Assembly (NCBI RefSeq): GCF_000191885.1
Contig: NZ_AEWI01000023.1
Span: forward strand, 55,400-119,399
Reading direction: 5' to 3'
DNA: 64,000 bases
DNA from: Anaerophaga thermohalophila DSM 12881
GTDB lineage: Bacteria; Bacteroidota; Bacteroidia; Bacteroidales; Marinilabiliaceae
Positions 1 through 9,561 of the stretch are shown here, one piece after another; within the stretch, counting starts at the first letter, position 1; each line of letters starts with the position of its first letter. The notes beneath the pieces are model-generated. The model had not been told where the DNA came from. It saw nothing but the letters and a program-made list of their open reading frames with translations, and ran no database searches. A program made the position numbers and the translations under genes.

Positions 1-984
1 GATGTCTTGCTAAGTGGACAGCATAGTGAGTTGAAATTGCCCTTTGAAGTAAAGTACCGTTTTCAGGGATTTGGTTTTTTCTTTGGGCAGACAGGTGGTG
101 TCGATATAGCAAGAACATGGCACAAAAATTCAATTGCTCGCTTTTTTAGAGAAATAATAAACTTACCCGTGGAGCAATATGATTTAGTGATTTCCGATTT
201 TGAACCGGTTTCTGCATGGGCTTGTATAATTCGTCGGAAGAAATGTTTTGGAATGAGTCATCAGGCTGCTGTTGCTGACAGAGCTGCACCACATCCCAAT
301 TCTGGAAGTTGGCTTGGGAAAACTATATTAAAGTACTATGCGCCTGTATGTTATAAAACAGGGTTTCACTTTAAACGTATCAACGAGCATATTTCCACAC
401 CTGTTATCAGGAAATCGATAAGAGAAGTTATCCCACGAAACATGGGACACTATACAGTATATCTGCCGGCATATTCAGATATTTATATCATAGGAGTGTT
501 GGCTCAAATCCGCGATGTTCAGTGGGAGGTGTTTTCAAAAAATGCCAGAGTTCCATATTCTTTCAATAATATTTCTGTTTTTCCTGTTGATGATGAAACC
601 TTCGTAAAGAGTATGACTGGTTGTACCGGTGTATTATGCAACGCCGGTTTTGAAACTCCTGCTGAGGCTTTGTTTCTTGAGAAAAAACTGTGTGTTATTC
701 CGATGAAGCATCAATACGAACAGGCTTGTAATGCAGAGATGCTAAAAATCATGGGTATTCCCGTACTTTCAACCCTGTCATCTTCAGAATTACCAAAACT
801 CAAAGAATGGTTAGTATCCGAACAAAGAGTTTCAGTTCAGTATCCGGATAATGTTGCGGAAGTTGCGAAGCAGTTGATTCTGATAGAAAAGGAACAAGAA
901 TCAGAAATTTCCTTCAAACAGGCATTCCCCTTTCTTTCTTTTTACCGTAAAATTGAACATATAGCTATAGGAAAAATTGGCTGA
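1..984 (+). CDS. Glycosyltransferase of the Glyco_trans_1_3 (MurG-like) type, 5' end outside window
   Basis: The reading frame is open from base 1 (it reads DVLLSGQHSEL before any start), so the N-terminus lies upstream. The visible 327 residues match the two-domain GT-B fold of nucleotide-sugar transferases. An N-domain segment has SGQHSEL and a Gly/Phe-rich stretch. The C-domain signature CNAGFETPAEALFLEKKLCVIP followed by a QYEQ motif sits at about residues 215-245 and is where this family binds the nucleotide sugar. The acceptor is unknown; lipid or envelope glycan synthesis is typical for relatives. It converges on the peptidase gene at 1154, with a bidirectional terminator between. The family assignment is fairly sure; the substrate is not. 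Confidence 0.7.
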   Translation, partial: DVLLSGQHSELKLPFEVKYRFQGFGFFFGQTGGVDIARTWHKNSIARFFREIINLPVEQYDLVISDFEPVSAWACIIRRKKCFGMSHQAAVADRAAPHPNSGSWLGKTILKYYAPVCYKTGFHFKRINEHISTPVIRKSIREVIPRNMGHYTVYLPAYSDIYIIGVLAQIRDVQWEVFSKNARVPYSFNNISVFPVDDETFVKSMTGCTGVLCNAGFETPAEALFLEKKLCVIPMKHQYEQACNAEMLKIMGIPVLSTLSSSELPKLKEWLVSEQRVSVQYPDNVAEVAKQLILIEKEQESEISFKQAFPFLSFYRKIEHIAIGKIG

Positions 985-1008
985 GTAATGAGTTGAGTGT
1001 TTAGAATG

Positions 1009-1028
1009 TGTCTTTTTAGACCGGACTC
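1009..1028. repeat. Solo end of dispersed repeat R1
   Basis: TGTCTTTTTAGACCGGACTC matches the right-hand end of the R1 element (ATGCTTTTTAGACCGGACTC in reverse reading of the full copy at 12428-12568). No matching left end was found within a few hundred bases, so this is a solo terminus or a decayed copy. Confidence 0.6.
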
Positions 1029-1064
1029 ATGAATCCATAAGCTGTTTGTGATTAAGTCTGAAAA

Positions 1065-1118
1065 AATAAACCCCTTGTATTCGCCAAAATTATGAATACA
1101 AGGGGTGAGTTTATTTTG
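1065..1118. terminator. Bidirectional intrinsic terminator
   Basis: A 13-bp stem (ACCCCTTGTATTC ... GAATACAAGGGGT) with an 11-nt loop is flanked by A-rich sequence on the left and T-rich sequence on the right. It lies between the convergent glycosyltransferase and peptidase genes and could end transcripts from both. Confidence 0.75.
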
Positions 1119-1153
1119 GCTTGCAATATTTGGAAAAAAGGGACGACAAAGCA

Positions 1154-1846
1154 CTAATCTCTTCTTCCCAGGAAAATCATGAGATAGTAAGCCAAAGTTG
1201 CAAGAGCTGATAAAGCTGCAACAACATAGGTATAAGCTGCCCATTTCAGAGCATCCTGTGCCTGGTTATGATTTCGGCCAGTGGTAATGTTGGCTGAATG
1301 TAACCATGCCAAAGCTCTGTTGGTAGCATTGATCTCTACCGGAAGCGTGATGAATGCAAACAAAGTGAACACTGCATAACAGGCGATGATTATTTGCAAT
1401 GCCAGATCGAATGAAATGAAACCCGGCAACAAAAAGGCTCCCATAAACATCATAATAAATACGGCATTCAGAATTTTAGCACTGACATTCTGCACGGGGA
1501 CAAGTGCTGAGCGCAATTTCAGCGGAGCGTAGCTGTGCGCATGCTGAACGGCGTGTCCGCACTCGTGTGCAGCTACAGCAGCAGCGGCCACATTACGTCC
1601 GTGATAAACATTTTCGCTAAGGTTAACGGTTTTGTTGGCCGGGTTATAGTGATCGGACAGCTGTCCGCGTGATGGGAGCACCTTGACATCATAGATACCG
1701 TTGTCGTGCAACATCTTTTCGGCCACTTCCTTGCCCGAAAGGTTACTGTCAAGCGGGGTTTTTGAATATTTTTTGAAACGGCTCTTCAGTTGTGAGCTAA
1801 CAACCCAACTGGCAATTAAAAAGAATAGAAATATAATTATCAGCAT
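1154..1846 (-). CDS. YugP-family neutral zinc metallopeptidase (Zn_peptidase_2)
   Basis: This is a 230-residue membrane-anchored protein. Residues 1-20 form a hydrophobic N-terminal helix. The zinc-binding motif HECGH is at residues 94-98, in the context AAHECGHAVQHAHSYAP that is diagnostic of the YugP family. Two or three more hydrophobic segments follow (about 130-170 and 205-225). The length equals the usual family length. The family is widespread but its physiological substrate is not established. The gene is single, facing the glycosyltransferase, with about 210 bp separating it from the MBOAT gene. Confidence 0.85.
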   Translation of the reverse strand: MLIIIFLFFLIASWVVSSQLKSRFKKYSKTPLDSNLSGKEVAEKMLHDNGIYDVKVLPSRGQLSDHYNPANKTVNLSENVYHGRNVAAAAVAAHECGHAVQHAHSYAPLKLRSALVPVQNVSAKILNAVFIMMFMGAFLLPGFISFDLALQIIIACYAVFTLFAFITLPVEINATNRALAWLHSANITTGRNHNQAQDALKWAAYTYVVAALSALATLAYYLMIFLGRRD

Positions 1847-2059
1847 AGCCTGTCAAATTTAAGATTGTTGTATTATCAGATAAATGAATGATGATTAGAT
1901 ATCTTTTATGTTCCGCATTTCAGTCTTTAATGATTTATCAAAAAGGATGCCAGAGGTGTAACAAGGCTATGAGTTTGGTGTTCGGAGTTCGGGGCTGAGA
2001 GTTGAATCTACTCTTCTGCCTTCTGACTGTTTCCCTGACTCTCTTCTTAATCACAAACG

Positions 2060-3568
2060 TCAGAACCTAAAATAGATATACGGAACTACATCTGCGGTTC
2101 TAAACTGAATCATGATGAGTACGGCAACAACAACCAGTGCCACTTTGACAGGCCAATGTGCCGTGATAAACCGGCCGCGGATGTTTTCTTTTAATGAGGC
2201 GGGGAGCCAGTGGAATACAAAACCGGTCACTATAAGAATGAAGGAGAGCATATTGGCCTGAATGGATTGTATCATCATATCGGGCTGAAAAGCATCAAAG
2301 ATTCTGTTTACCATCGTTCCCGCTCTTTGCAAATCGGGAGCTCTGAATAATATCCAGCCGGCTACAACAAAATGGAAAGTAATAAAAAAGCCTGTCCATG
2401 ATGCAATCCATCGTGGGAAACGTGAACTTACCGGTTTCAATAATTTGTCTGTTACCAGTCCCAGTCCGTGCCAGATACCCCAGAGGACAAAACGCCATGA
2501 TGCTCCGTGCCAGAGGCCGCCGAGTGTCATTGTAATCATCAGATTAAAATACATGCGAAGCTTTCCTTTCCGGTTTCCGCCCAAAGGAATATACAGGTAG
2601 TCGCGAAGCCAGGTTGAAAGCGAGATGTGCCATCTCCTCCAAAACCCGCTGACGGACAAAGCCTTGTATGGGCTGTTGAAGTTCAGGGGCAATCGAAAGC
2701 CGAGCAATAAAGCAAGACCTATGGCCACATCGGTATATCCGCTGAAGTCGCAGTATATTTGTAGTGTGTAGCCGTAAATGGCCGACAATATCTCAAATCC
2801 CGAGTAGAGGTAAGGATTTTCAAACACCCTGTCCACCAAATTCAGGGCGATATAATCTGCAAATATCAGTTTTTTCGACAGGCCGGATATTATGAGGAAG
2901 GCCGCGTGCCAGACTTGCTTTTCGGTGAGGTTGAAAGGTCTGTAAAGCTGTGGTACAAATTCACGTGCTCTGACAATGGGGCCTGCAACAAGCTGAGGGA
3001 AAAAGGAAACATAGAAACCAAAATCGATGATGTTGTGGACAGGTGCCAGCTGACGTCTGTATACATCCATAGAGTAGCTGATGGTCTGGAAGGTAAAGAA
3101 CGAAATGCCGATTGGTAAAACAATATCATTCACATTGAAATTGGTGCCAAAAGCGGCATTGGAAACGACTGCCAGCCAATCTTTCATTTCTATACTTTGT
3201 TGAGTGATTTGGGCCCATGCATCGGCTATAAACCAGGCATATTTAAAATAGCCCAGCATCCCCAGATTCACCAGCAAACTGACAATTAGTAACAGTTTTC
3301 TTTTCCAGTGTTTTGTGAAATGTTCGAGTCCCAGACCGATGAAAAAATCGACCAGTGTTGAGACCACCAGCAGAAAGAAAAAATATCCGCCCGCTTTGTA
3401 ATAAAAAAAGAGACTTGCCAGAAACAGAAACCCGGTTCGAAGCACACGTTGGCGATACACTAAAGCATGGACGAGCAGCACTATGCCATAAAACACCCAA
3501 AACAGGGCCGAGGTGAACATAAACGGTTCTCCCGGATCATAGGCTGCTATTTCGAGTATTTCGTCCAT
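2060..3568 (-). CDS. MBOAT-family membrane O-acyltransferase (AlgI/PatA-like)
   Basis: This 502-residue multi-spanning protein has the MBOAT core: a WHISLSTWLRDYLYIPLGG block near residues 312-330 and GLWHGASW near residue 350, whose His is the conserved active-site residue. Relatives (AlgI, DltB, PatA) pass an acetyl or acyl group across the membrane onto a polysaccharide. The gene starts 6 nt after the SGNH hydrolase gene stops (the SGNH gene is upstream), so the two form a transferase/esterase pair like PatA/PatB or AlgI/AlgX-type systems. Because an MltD-like lytic transglycosylase lies immediately upstream of the pair, peptidoglycan O-acetylation is a plausible role; an exopolysaccharide is the alternative. 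Confidence 0.85.
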   Translation of the reverse strand: MDEILEIAAYDPGEPFMFTSALFWVFYGIVLLVHALVYRQRVLRTGFLFLASLFFYYKAGGYFFFLLVVSTLVDFFIGLGLEHFTKHWKRKLLLIVSLLVNLGMLGYFKYAWFIADAWAQITQQSIEMKDWLAVVSNAAFGTNFNVNDIVLPIGISFFTFQTISYSMDVYRRQLAPVHNIIDFGFYVSFFPQLVAGPIVRAREFVPQLYRPFNLTEKQVWHAAFLIISGLSKKLIFADYIALNLVDRVFENPYLYSGFEILSAIYGYTLQIYCDFSGYTDVAIGLALLLGFRLPLNFNSPYKALSVSGFWRRWHISLSTWLRDYLYIPLGGNRKGKLRMYFNLMITMTLGGLWHGASWRFVLWGIWHGLGLVTDKLLKPVSSRFPRWIASWTGFFITFHFVVAGWILFRAPDLQRAGTMVNRIFDAFQPDMMIQSIQANMLSFILIVTGFVFHWLPASLKENIRGRFITAHWPVKVALVVVAVLIMIQFRTADVVPYIYFRF

Positions 3569-3574
3569 TTGTTA

Positions 3575-4984
3575 TTATTTGCCGGTTTCAGCCAGTGTTT
3601 TCACCGATAGCGAGTCCATCAGGCTCCATATCAGGATGCCTGTTTTTCGGGCTCCACGTCGGGTAAAGTGCATATAATCGGAAGAAATGAGCGGGGGTTC
3701 CTGTCTTGCCCATTCAACAGCAGCATTGGTTCCTCCCATGGCTTTTTGAAGATCGATAAACCCCATATTACATTCGAGGGCGGCTGCACGTTGGGCATCG
3801 GCAATAAGCCGTGCATGTTTCAGCGGTTTTACTTTATTGTCGATCAGGGCTGCAGCCGACTGGACGCCAATAACCAGCACGGGAATATCGGGAAAAAGAT
3901 TTTGAAGGATGCGCAATTCTCTTACAAAATGAATATAGTAGAAGTGGTAATTATCTGTTTGTGTAGGTAACACATTGGTGCCAAACTGCAATAAGAAAAG
4001 TCCTATGTTCATTTCTTCGGCCATCGATTTCAGGAGTTTATTTTCTGCCAGCCTTACTCCCGGCCAGGGCCGCCCCCTCATGGCAATGTTGTCGACAGCA
4101 ATGCCATATTCGCCGTCAAGGGTGAGTCCGTGAAAAACAGGGGCATCATCTGAGGCAAAATGGAAATTTATTTTTTCTCCTGAAGGCAGATTAGACAAAA
4201 TAAAGGTTTGGATTCCCGTTGAAGGTGGCAGTATTACAGATGCCAATAATGTTGTATCGGCGGTTACTTTAATTTTCAGGCTGTCCGTTCCCGGGGTTGT
4301 GAATAGTTTTGAGACAGAGAAGTTCCCCGTGGGGTCGGATTTCCATGGAATTGGTGAAACGGTAAAGCCTGCTTTCCCGGCTTGAAACCATGCTGCTCTG
4401 GCAGCAAAGCCGAAATCCAGCTTACCGGGATATTCATTGTCGCGATAGCTGTATGACAGAAACCAGTTTCCTTCGTTTTCGAGATGTACGTTGGCATTAA
4501 TATGCAGGGGATCGTAAGGCATGATAAAACCGGGGCCGCTTCCTCCGTATTTCTCCTGAAATTTTTGCCGCAATGTACCGGTGATTCTGTCGGCTTCTAT
4601 TTGGGAGTCTCCCATGTGAAGAATCCGGATGATGCTTCTTTTTTCTTTAGCGCGGGCGGCTTCTTTACAAAAAGCGGCAAACAGCTTCCGGAACCTGTAA
4701 GGAGCCATCAAAACCGAATCGTTGGAAATGAATGTTCCGGTATCGGTACTGTCGGGTGGCATTATCAGTACTGAATCGATGGTTGGGTGAAGAGCGGTGT
4801 CATTTTTATCAATAACTTCATCCCGGGCGATAGTAAAAGGCAATGATGAATCACGGACAGTCGTTTCCTGTGTTCCGAATTTTGGGGTCAACGTGAAACC
4901 GACGTCATTTATGAGCTGATCGAGAGTGATGATCAGCAATATAATAAGGACGAAATAAAGAAATATTTTAATCGGACGTACCAT
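3575..4984 (-). CDS. SGNH/GDSL-type hydrolase paired with MBOAT acyltransferase
   Basis: This 469-residue protein has one N-terminal hydrophobic helix (about residues 6-22) serving as signal or anchor. The SGNH block I motif HMGDSQIEADR starts near residue 120 and supplies the nucleophile Ser. A C-terminal SDYMHFTRRG motif near residue 438 supplies the Asp/His pair (DxxH). The long middle section looks like a beta-rich insertion, as in AlgX/PatB-like acetyltransferase/esterase partners. The gene sits 27 nt after the transglycosylase gene and 6 nt before the MBOAT gene. It probably completes or edits O-acetylation of a periplasmic polysaccharide. The fold assignment is firm; transferase versus esterase cannot be decided from sequence. 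Confidence 0.75.
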   Translation of the reverse strand: MVRPIKIFLYFVLIILLIITLDQLINDVGFTLTPKFGTQETTVRDSSLPFTIARDEVIDKNDTALHPTIDSVLIMPPDSTDTGTFISNDSVLMAPYRFRKLFAAFCKEAARAKEKRSIIRILHMGDSQIEADRITGTLRQKFQEKYGGSGPGFIMPYDPLHINANVHLENEGNWFLSYSYRDNEYPGKLDFGFAARAAWFQAGKAGFTVSPIPWKSDPTGNFSVSKLFTTPGTDSLKIKVTADTTLLASVILPPSTGIQTFILSNLPSGEKINFHFASDDAPVFHGLTLDGEYGIAVDNIAMRGRPWPGVRLAENKLLKSMAEEMNIGLFLLQFGTNVLPTQTDNYHFYYIHFVRELRILQNLFPDIPVLVIGVQSAAALIDNKVKPLKHARLIADAQRAAALECNMGFIDLQKAMGGTNAAVEWARQEPPLISSDYMHFTRRGARKTGILIWSLMDSLSVKTLAETGK

Positions 4985-5011
4985 CCGTGAATTCTTAGAA
5001 CGCCTTTATCA

Positions 5012-6568
5012 TCAAGATTTTGGCTTTATTTTTAATTTTTGTCCGGGCTTGATGTGCCGGGCGTTGCTGATGTTGTTCAATCGCAGGATGTCGGAATCGG
5101 TTACATCGGGGTATTGGCGGGCAATGGACCATACGCTGTCTCCCTGGCCTACTGTGTGATAGATGTAATCGTCGTCATTGACCGATTCGGCAAGCCGGGC
5201 GGTTCCGGAGGAGGCGTATCCGCTTTTCTGCCTGGCAATTTCTTTGTAATAATCCACTTTATCTTCATCCACATAGATAACCAGTTTTTGTCCTACCCGG
5301 ATAATGTTACGATGAATATTATTCCAATAACGCAGACTTGAGGTGTAAACATCGAACCAGTCGGCAATCAGCCCTACAACATCGCCTGATTTTACCGTAT
5401 AATAAATTTTGGCTTTCCCGGGAGGGGGAGCAGAGGAACCGGCTGAAGCGTTTCCGGGCTTGACAACCAGCTGATTGTCCGGGAAATATTTCTGACGATT
5501 AAATTCGTATATCGACTCTTCATTGGAAGCAAAAGATGTAGACTGATGAAATGCCAGTCGTAAAGGAAATGCCTGGTTTTGCGCGGGAACAATATCCTTT
5601 CGGTATTGGGGGTTCAGATACCGGATGATGTCTATCGGAATGTCCAGCATCTGTGATACCTGGTCAAAGTGAAGCGGCTTTGATATCATTACCGTATCGG
5701 TTGCCAGGGGTAGCCCGACAGGTCGAGGTTTCAGATCATGCTCTTTGTAGTAATGAAATGTATAGGTTGCTGCAATAAAAGCCGGGACATATCCTCTGGT
5801 TTCGCGTGGAAGCAGGTAGAATAATTCCCAGAAGTTCTTTTTCCCACCGCTTCTCCGGATGGCACGGTTAACGTTGCCCGGGCCGCAATTATATGCTGCA
5901 ATAACCAATTGCCAGTCGCCATATATATTATAAAGATCACCAAGAAATTTAACCGCTGCCTGTGTCGATTTATAGGGGTCTCTTCGCTCGTCAACGTAAG
6001 AATTTATTTCAAGGCCGTATTGTTTACCCGTGTAATACATGAACTGCCACAATCCGGATGCGCCGGCTCTTGAAAAAGCTCGGGGGTTGAGAGCCGATTC
6101 AATAACCGGAAGATATTTCAGCTCGAGGGGAAGTCCTTCCGCATCCAGGGCTGCTTCGAAAATCGGGAAATAATATTCCGACAGTCCGAGCATGGTTTCA
6201 ACCTGCTCACGGCGTTCCTGGGTGTAAAGTTTTATGAAGGCATTAACATGGTCGTTATAAGTCAGCTTAAACGGTGATACAATTTTACTGAGGCGGTTGA
6301 TAAGAACAGAGTCGCTAAAATTTGTGCCCGAAGCCAGGGTGTGTTCATAAATTGTATCCACAACGAGTCCCGGATTGGTATTCATGTACCAGATATTGAC
6401 CAGACTATCCAGAGTAGTTGAAAAATCATCAATATCGATGGTATCTTGTTGTACTAAAATCAGACTGTCATTCTTTACCGCTGTTTGGGCTGTAATTTTT
6501 GAAGCAGATGCTGCCGCCAAACAGAATAATAGAACAATGCTATAGTGAAAAATATTCTTCATCTTCAT
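5012..6568 (-). CDS. mltD: MltD-like membrane-bound lytic murein transglycosylase with two LysM domains
   Basis: I start the 518-residue protein at 6568 (MKMKNIFHYS), since AAAGGAAAG lies just upstream and a signal peptide follows; a longer frame reaches 6676 but begins with non-signal sequence. The SLT domain carries the catalytic Glu in LPVIESALNP (near residue 158), then GASGLWQFM and AAYNCGPGNVNRAIR. LysM domains lie at about residues 388-432 and 467-515. It cleaves the MurNAc-GlcNAc bond forming 1,6-anhydroMurNAc. The gene order ParA-ParB-DUF5683-MltD is commonly seen in Bacteroidota. Here it continues into an acyltransferase/esterase pair, which is notable because O-acetylated MurNAc blocks this reaction. 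Confidence 0.9.
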   Translation of the reverse strand: MKMKNIFHYSIVLLFCLAAASASKITAQTAVKNDSLILVQQDTIDIDDFSTTLDSLVNIWYMNTNPGLVVDTIYEHTLASGTNFSDSVLINRLSKIVSPFKLTYNDHVNAFIKLYTQERREQVETMLGLSEYYFPIFEAALDAEGLPLELKYLPVIESALNPRAFSRAGASGLWQFMYYTGKQYGLEINSYVDERRDPYKSTQAAVKFLGDLYNIYGDWQLVIAAYNCGPGNVNRAIRRSGGKKNFWELFYLLPRETRGYVPAFIAATYTFHYYKEHDLKPRPVGLPLATDTVMISKPLHFDQVSQMLDIPIDIIRYLNPQYRKDIVPAQNQAFPLRLAFHQSTSFASNEESIYEFNRQKYFPDNQLVVKPGNASAGSSAPPPGKAKIYYTVKSGDVVGLIADWFDVYTSSLRYWNNIHRNIIRVGQKLVIYVDEDKVDYYKEIARQKSGYASSGTARLAESVNDDDYIYHTVGQGDSVWSIARQYPDVTDSDILRLNNISNARHIKPGQKLKIKPKS

Positions 6569-6688
6569 TTTCTTTCCTTTTTGATATGGACAAAGGGTAC
6601 AAGTGATGGCGATTCCGAATGGCCCCGCCGGTTCGCCAGATACAGGGATTACGGAGAATTGCCGGAAATGTTTCAAATCATCTGATCA

Positions 6689-7375
6689 TCAGAAATTAAA
6701 TGAAAGTTGGATTCCCAGGTTGTTTTGTGAATAAGGAGTGGGCTCCATAAAAACAGGACGAACCTTCATAGAAATATCATCACTGACGTCAAAATCATAG
6801 AAATGGGCATCAACGGTTGCATCGATCATATTAAGAACGTAGATGGCGGCCATTCCGATATAACTCAAATCCCTGTATCTCCGGTAATATTCTTTTTTGT
6901 TTTCAAGTGCCCGCTGAAACCAGTCTGCATATTGTCCCTCCACCTGTTCTACCGTTAATGTGGGAGGCATAACATCCACATACGATTTATTGCCCGGGTC
7001 GCGAATTAAAAAATCGCGATAAGCATTTTTATATTTGGTATAATTGGTGGAGTTAAAATGGATGGTATAAACCATTGAACCAATTACACCATAGATGATA
7101 GGAATCTTCCAGTATTTTTCATTATAGGCCTGTCCCAGTCCGGGGAGGATAGCAGAATAAAATGTGGCTTTATGGGGGGAATGCAATTTTTCTTCCTTGT
7201 CTCTGAAGACATCCTGCATAGTTCTTCCGTTAGCGAGAGAAACGGTATCCGTTTTTTCTGTCTCCTGGGCCCGGATGTTTTGTGTTTCAACTCCGACCAT
7301 GAGAAGGACTGCTGTCATGGTTGTTCTGACAATCGTCCGCCACAGTGTAAAATCCATCCTAACCCGTTTAATCAT
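6689..7375 (-). CDS. DUF5683 domain protein
   Basis: This 228-residue protein has an N-terminal hydrophobic segment (about 14-28) and the family core: HKATFYSAILPGLGQAYNEKYWKIPIIYG at about 68-96, a membrane segment, a Tyr/Lys-rich stretch, and a Gly/Asn-rich C-terminus ending in an aromatic residue (IQLSFNF) as in outer-membrane-associated proteins. The molecular function is unknown. The start ATG overlaps the parB stop by one base (TAATG), indicating translational coupling. Conserved position between parB and mltD suggests a link between chromosome segregation and envelope growth, but this is inference. Confidence 0.8.
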   Translation of the reverse strand: MIKRVRMDFTLWRTIVRTTMTAVLLMVGVETQNIRAQETEKTDTVSLANGRTMQDVFRDKEEKLHSPHKATFYSAILPGLGQAYNEKYWKIPIIYGVIGSMVYTIHFNSTNYTKYKNAYRDFLIRDPGNKSYVDVMPPTLTVEQVEGQYADWFQRALENKKEYYRRYRDLSYIGMAAIYVLNMIDATVDAHFYDFDVSDDISMKVRPVFMEPTPYSQNNLGIQLSFNF

Positions 7376-8259
7376 TATTTGGTCTTGGCCTTATCCAGGA
7401 CATTGACAATTTTCTCCAACTCATCATCACTTCGGAAAGGGATAACAATTTTTCCTTTTCCATCGTTTCCACGGGAAAACTGTATGTTGGTTTTAAAGAA
7501 GTTGGATAATTGTTGTTTCAATTGTTCATATTCTTCGGGCAGTTCGTCTTTTTTTGTTTCTTTTTTCTTTGTTTCTTCAGTTTGGTTGGCTTTCCTTACA
7601 AGCTCCTCTACTTTCCGTACACTAAGATCGTTTTTGACGATCTGATTGAATATTTTCAATCTTGCTTTTTGATCTTCCAGATTGATCAGTGCGCGGGCGT
7701 GTCCCATGGATATCTGCTTTTCGCGCAGGCCTAACTGAATTTCGGCAGGTAATTTAAGCAAACGCAGGTAGTTGGCTATGGTAGATCGTTTTTTACCAAC
7801 TCTTTCCGACATGCTTTCCTGGGTCAGATTGCATTCGTCGATAAGTCGCTGATAACTGATGGCCACTTCAATAGGGTCGAGGTCTTCGCGTTGAATGTTT
7901 TCCACGAGGGCCATCTCCAGCATGGTTTCGTCTTCAGCCATGCGAACATAAGCCGGTACGGTTTCCAGTCCGGCTATTTTGGCAGCTCTGAAGCGACGTT
8001 CTCCTGCGATCAGTTGAAATTTATTACCTGCCTTGCGGAGTGTAAGGGGCTGAATAATGCCGATTTCCCGGATAGAGGCAGCCAGTTCATTAAGGCTTTC
8101 CTCATCGAAACGGGAACGCGGTTGCCAGGGGTTTCCTTCAATTTTATCAATGGGGATTTCGTTAATTGAAGCTTCTGCTTTTGGTGCACCCTGCGAATAT
8201 TCTTCCGCGTTGTCGATCAAAGCTCCAAGGCCTCTTCCCAATGCGTTTTTTCTTGCCAT
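7375..8259 (-). CDS. parB: ParB/Spo0J-family chromosome partition protein
   Basis: This 294-residue protein opens with the typical ARKNALGRGLGALI. It then has the NTPase-like ParB N-domain (about 30-125), with IQPLTLR and the GERRFRAAK box that binds CTP in the family. Next is the KorB-type helix-turn-helix (about 135-190; LTQESMSERVGKKRSTIANYLRLL). A Lys/Glu-rich linker and C-terminal dimerisation region follow. An AGGAG ribosome-binding site precedes the ATG. It follows parA by 23 nt in one operon. No parS site of the well-known GTTTCACGTGAAAC type was seen in this window. Confidence 0.95.
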   Translation of the reverse strand: MARKNALGRGLGALIDNAEEYSQGAPKAEASINEIPIDKIEGNPWQPRSRFDEESLNELAASIREIGIIQPLTLRKAGNKFQLIAGERRFRAAKIAGLETVPAYVRMAEDETMLEMALVENIQREDLDPIEVAISYQRLIDECNLTQESMSERVGKKRSTIANYLRLLKLPAEIQLGLREKQISMGHARALINLEDQKARLKIFNQIVKNDLSVRKVEELVRKANQTEETKKKETKKDELPEEYEQLKQQLSNFFKTNIQFSRGNDGKGKIVIPFRSDDELEKIVNVLDKAKTK

Positions 8260-8282
8260 TTTTGTCTCCTGTATAGTCTGTG

Positions 8283-9083
8283 TTAATTGGCTACTTTGTT
8301 TTTGTTGTCAATTTTGGTCATGTTGTTTTTCTGCAACAATTCCCGGGCCAGATTCAGGTAATTCATAGCACCTTTCGATGCGGCGTCGTACATTACAACC
8401 GCTTTCCCGTAGCTGGGAGCCTCACTTAGCTTAATGTTTCGCGTAATAAGGGTTTCGAATACCATGTCCTGAAAATGCTTTTGTACTTCTTCGACAACCT
8501 GGTTGGAAAGGCGAAGCCGCGAATCATACATTGTCAGCAGAAACCCTTCAATTTCGAGGTCGGGGTTGAGCCGGGTTTGTATGATTTTAATGGTGTTAAG
8601 CAGCTTACCCAAACCTTCGAGAGCGAAATACTCGCACTGAACGGGAATCATCACCGAGTCGGCTGCCGTAAGTGCATTCACGGTAATCAGTCCTAACGAA
8701 GGAGAACAATCGATGAGAATAAAATCGTAGTCATCTTTTATCTTGTTGATTACACCTTTGAGTACTTTTTCCCTCTCGGGCATATTGAGCATCTCAATTT
8801 CAGCGCCAACAAGATCAATGTGGGAGGGGAGTACATACAAATGGTCAATCTCGCCTTTCAGAATAGCTTTTTTAGGGTCTTCTCCATCAACAATGCACTC
8901 ATAGATGCTTGTTTCCACATCACGTATTTCAAAACCAAGTCCGGATGTTGCATTGGCCTGCGGGTCTGCATCAATTACAAGAACATCGTATTCGAGCACA
9001 GCCAGGCTGGCTGCCAGGTTAATGGCTGTTGTCGTTTTCCCGACACCACCTTTTTGGTTTGCTAAAGCAATTATTTTAGCCAT
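8283..9083 (-). CDS. parA: ParA/Soj-family partition ATPase
   Basis: This 266-residue protein has the deviant Walker A motif KGGVGKTT at residues 10-17, switch I/A' region with VIDADPQANATSGLG (about 37-50), and Walker B FILIDCSPSLGLI near residue 121. This is the Soj-type P-loop ATPase that moves ParB-bound origins along the nucleoid. It heads the minus-strand series parA-parB-DUF5683-mltD. Length and motifs are normal. Confidence 0.95.
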   Translation of the reverse strand: MAKIIALANQKGGVGKTTTAINLAASLAVLEYDVLVIDADPQANATSGLGFEIRDVETSIYECIVDGEDPKKAILKGEIDHLYVLPSHIDLVGAEIEMLNMPEREKVLKGVINKIKDDYDFILIDCSPSLGLITVNALTAADSVMIPVQCEYFALEGLGKLLNTIKIIQTRLNPDLEIEGFLLTMYDSRLRLSNQVVEEVQKHFQDMVFETLITRNIKLSEAPSYGKAVVMYDAASKGAMNYLNLARELLQKNNMTKIDNKNKVAN

Positions 9084-9561
9084 AAATTCAAATTTTTATA
9101 ATTTCCTTTTTAAGTCCGGATGCCTGTCTGTCGTCAGATAGATAGTTCGCAAGTGCCTTTTAATCAGATTTTTAAGTTGATAAAACAGCAAAAATAATCG
9201 CGATTTGCATTTTTCCGGAAAGTGGAAATATACCCATTTTTTGGCAACTGCCAAAGTTATACTTTTATTAAAAAAAATCCTTCAAATCGGACATATATTT
9301 AGTCTCTTTCTGTAAGGAACCATTTGCTGAGTTACGCTTGCCGCCAAAATGCTCATTTACGAAACGAGCATGGCAAAGATATCCGCACCAGCGAGGGAAC
9401 CTTGCAACCGGCTTTTTCTGAACAGACACAAAATATTGTAAAAACTTTTTCGGCTATACAGACGGGCACTGTTTAGTTGTTTAGTTATTACGAGGTATAA
9501 AATTGATTGAAAGTAAGTTGCGTTTGTGAGCGGAGTTGTAAAAAACAGGTATTTTTGTGAG
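9084..9561. other. Intergenic region upstream of parA, no gene recognised
   Basis: These 478 bases separate the parA start from the priA stop, both on the minus strand. The region is AT-rich, and short open frames in it show no familiar motif or signal. A 10-bp palindrome AATCGCGATT lies at about 9196-9205. It presumably holds the parA operon promoter and the priA transcript end. I see no clear hairpin terminator or parS. Confidence 0.4.

Noticed and set aside
6569..6676. Upstream start of the MltD-like gene
   Set aside because: The extra 36 residues precede the signal peptide and would mask it; AAAGGAAAG is placed for the start at 6568.
9084..9561. Possible parS or origin sequences near parAB
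   Set aside because: No GTTTCACGTGAAAC-like site or DnaA-box cluster could be identified; the AATCGCGATT palindrome alone is not evidence.
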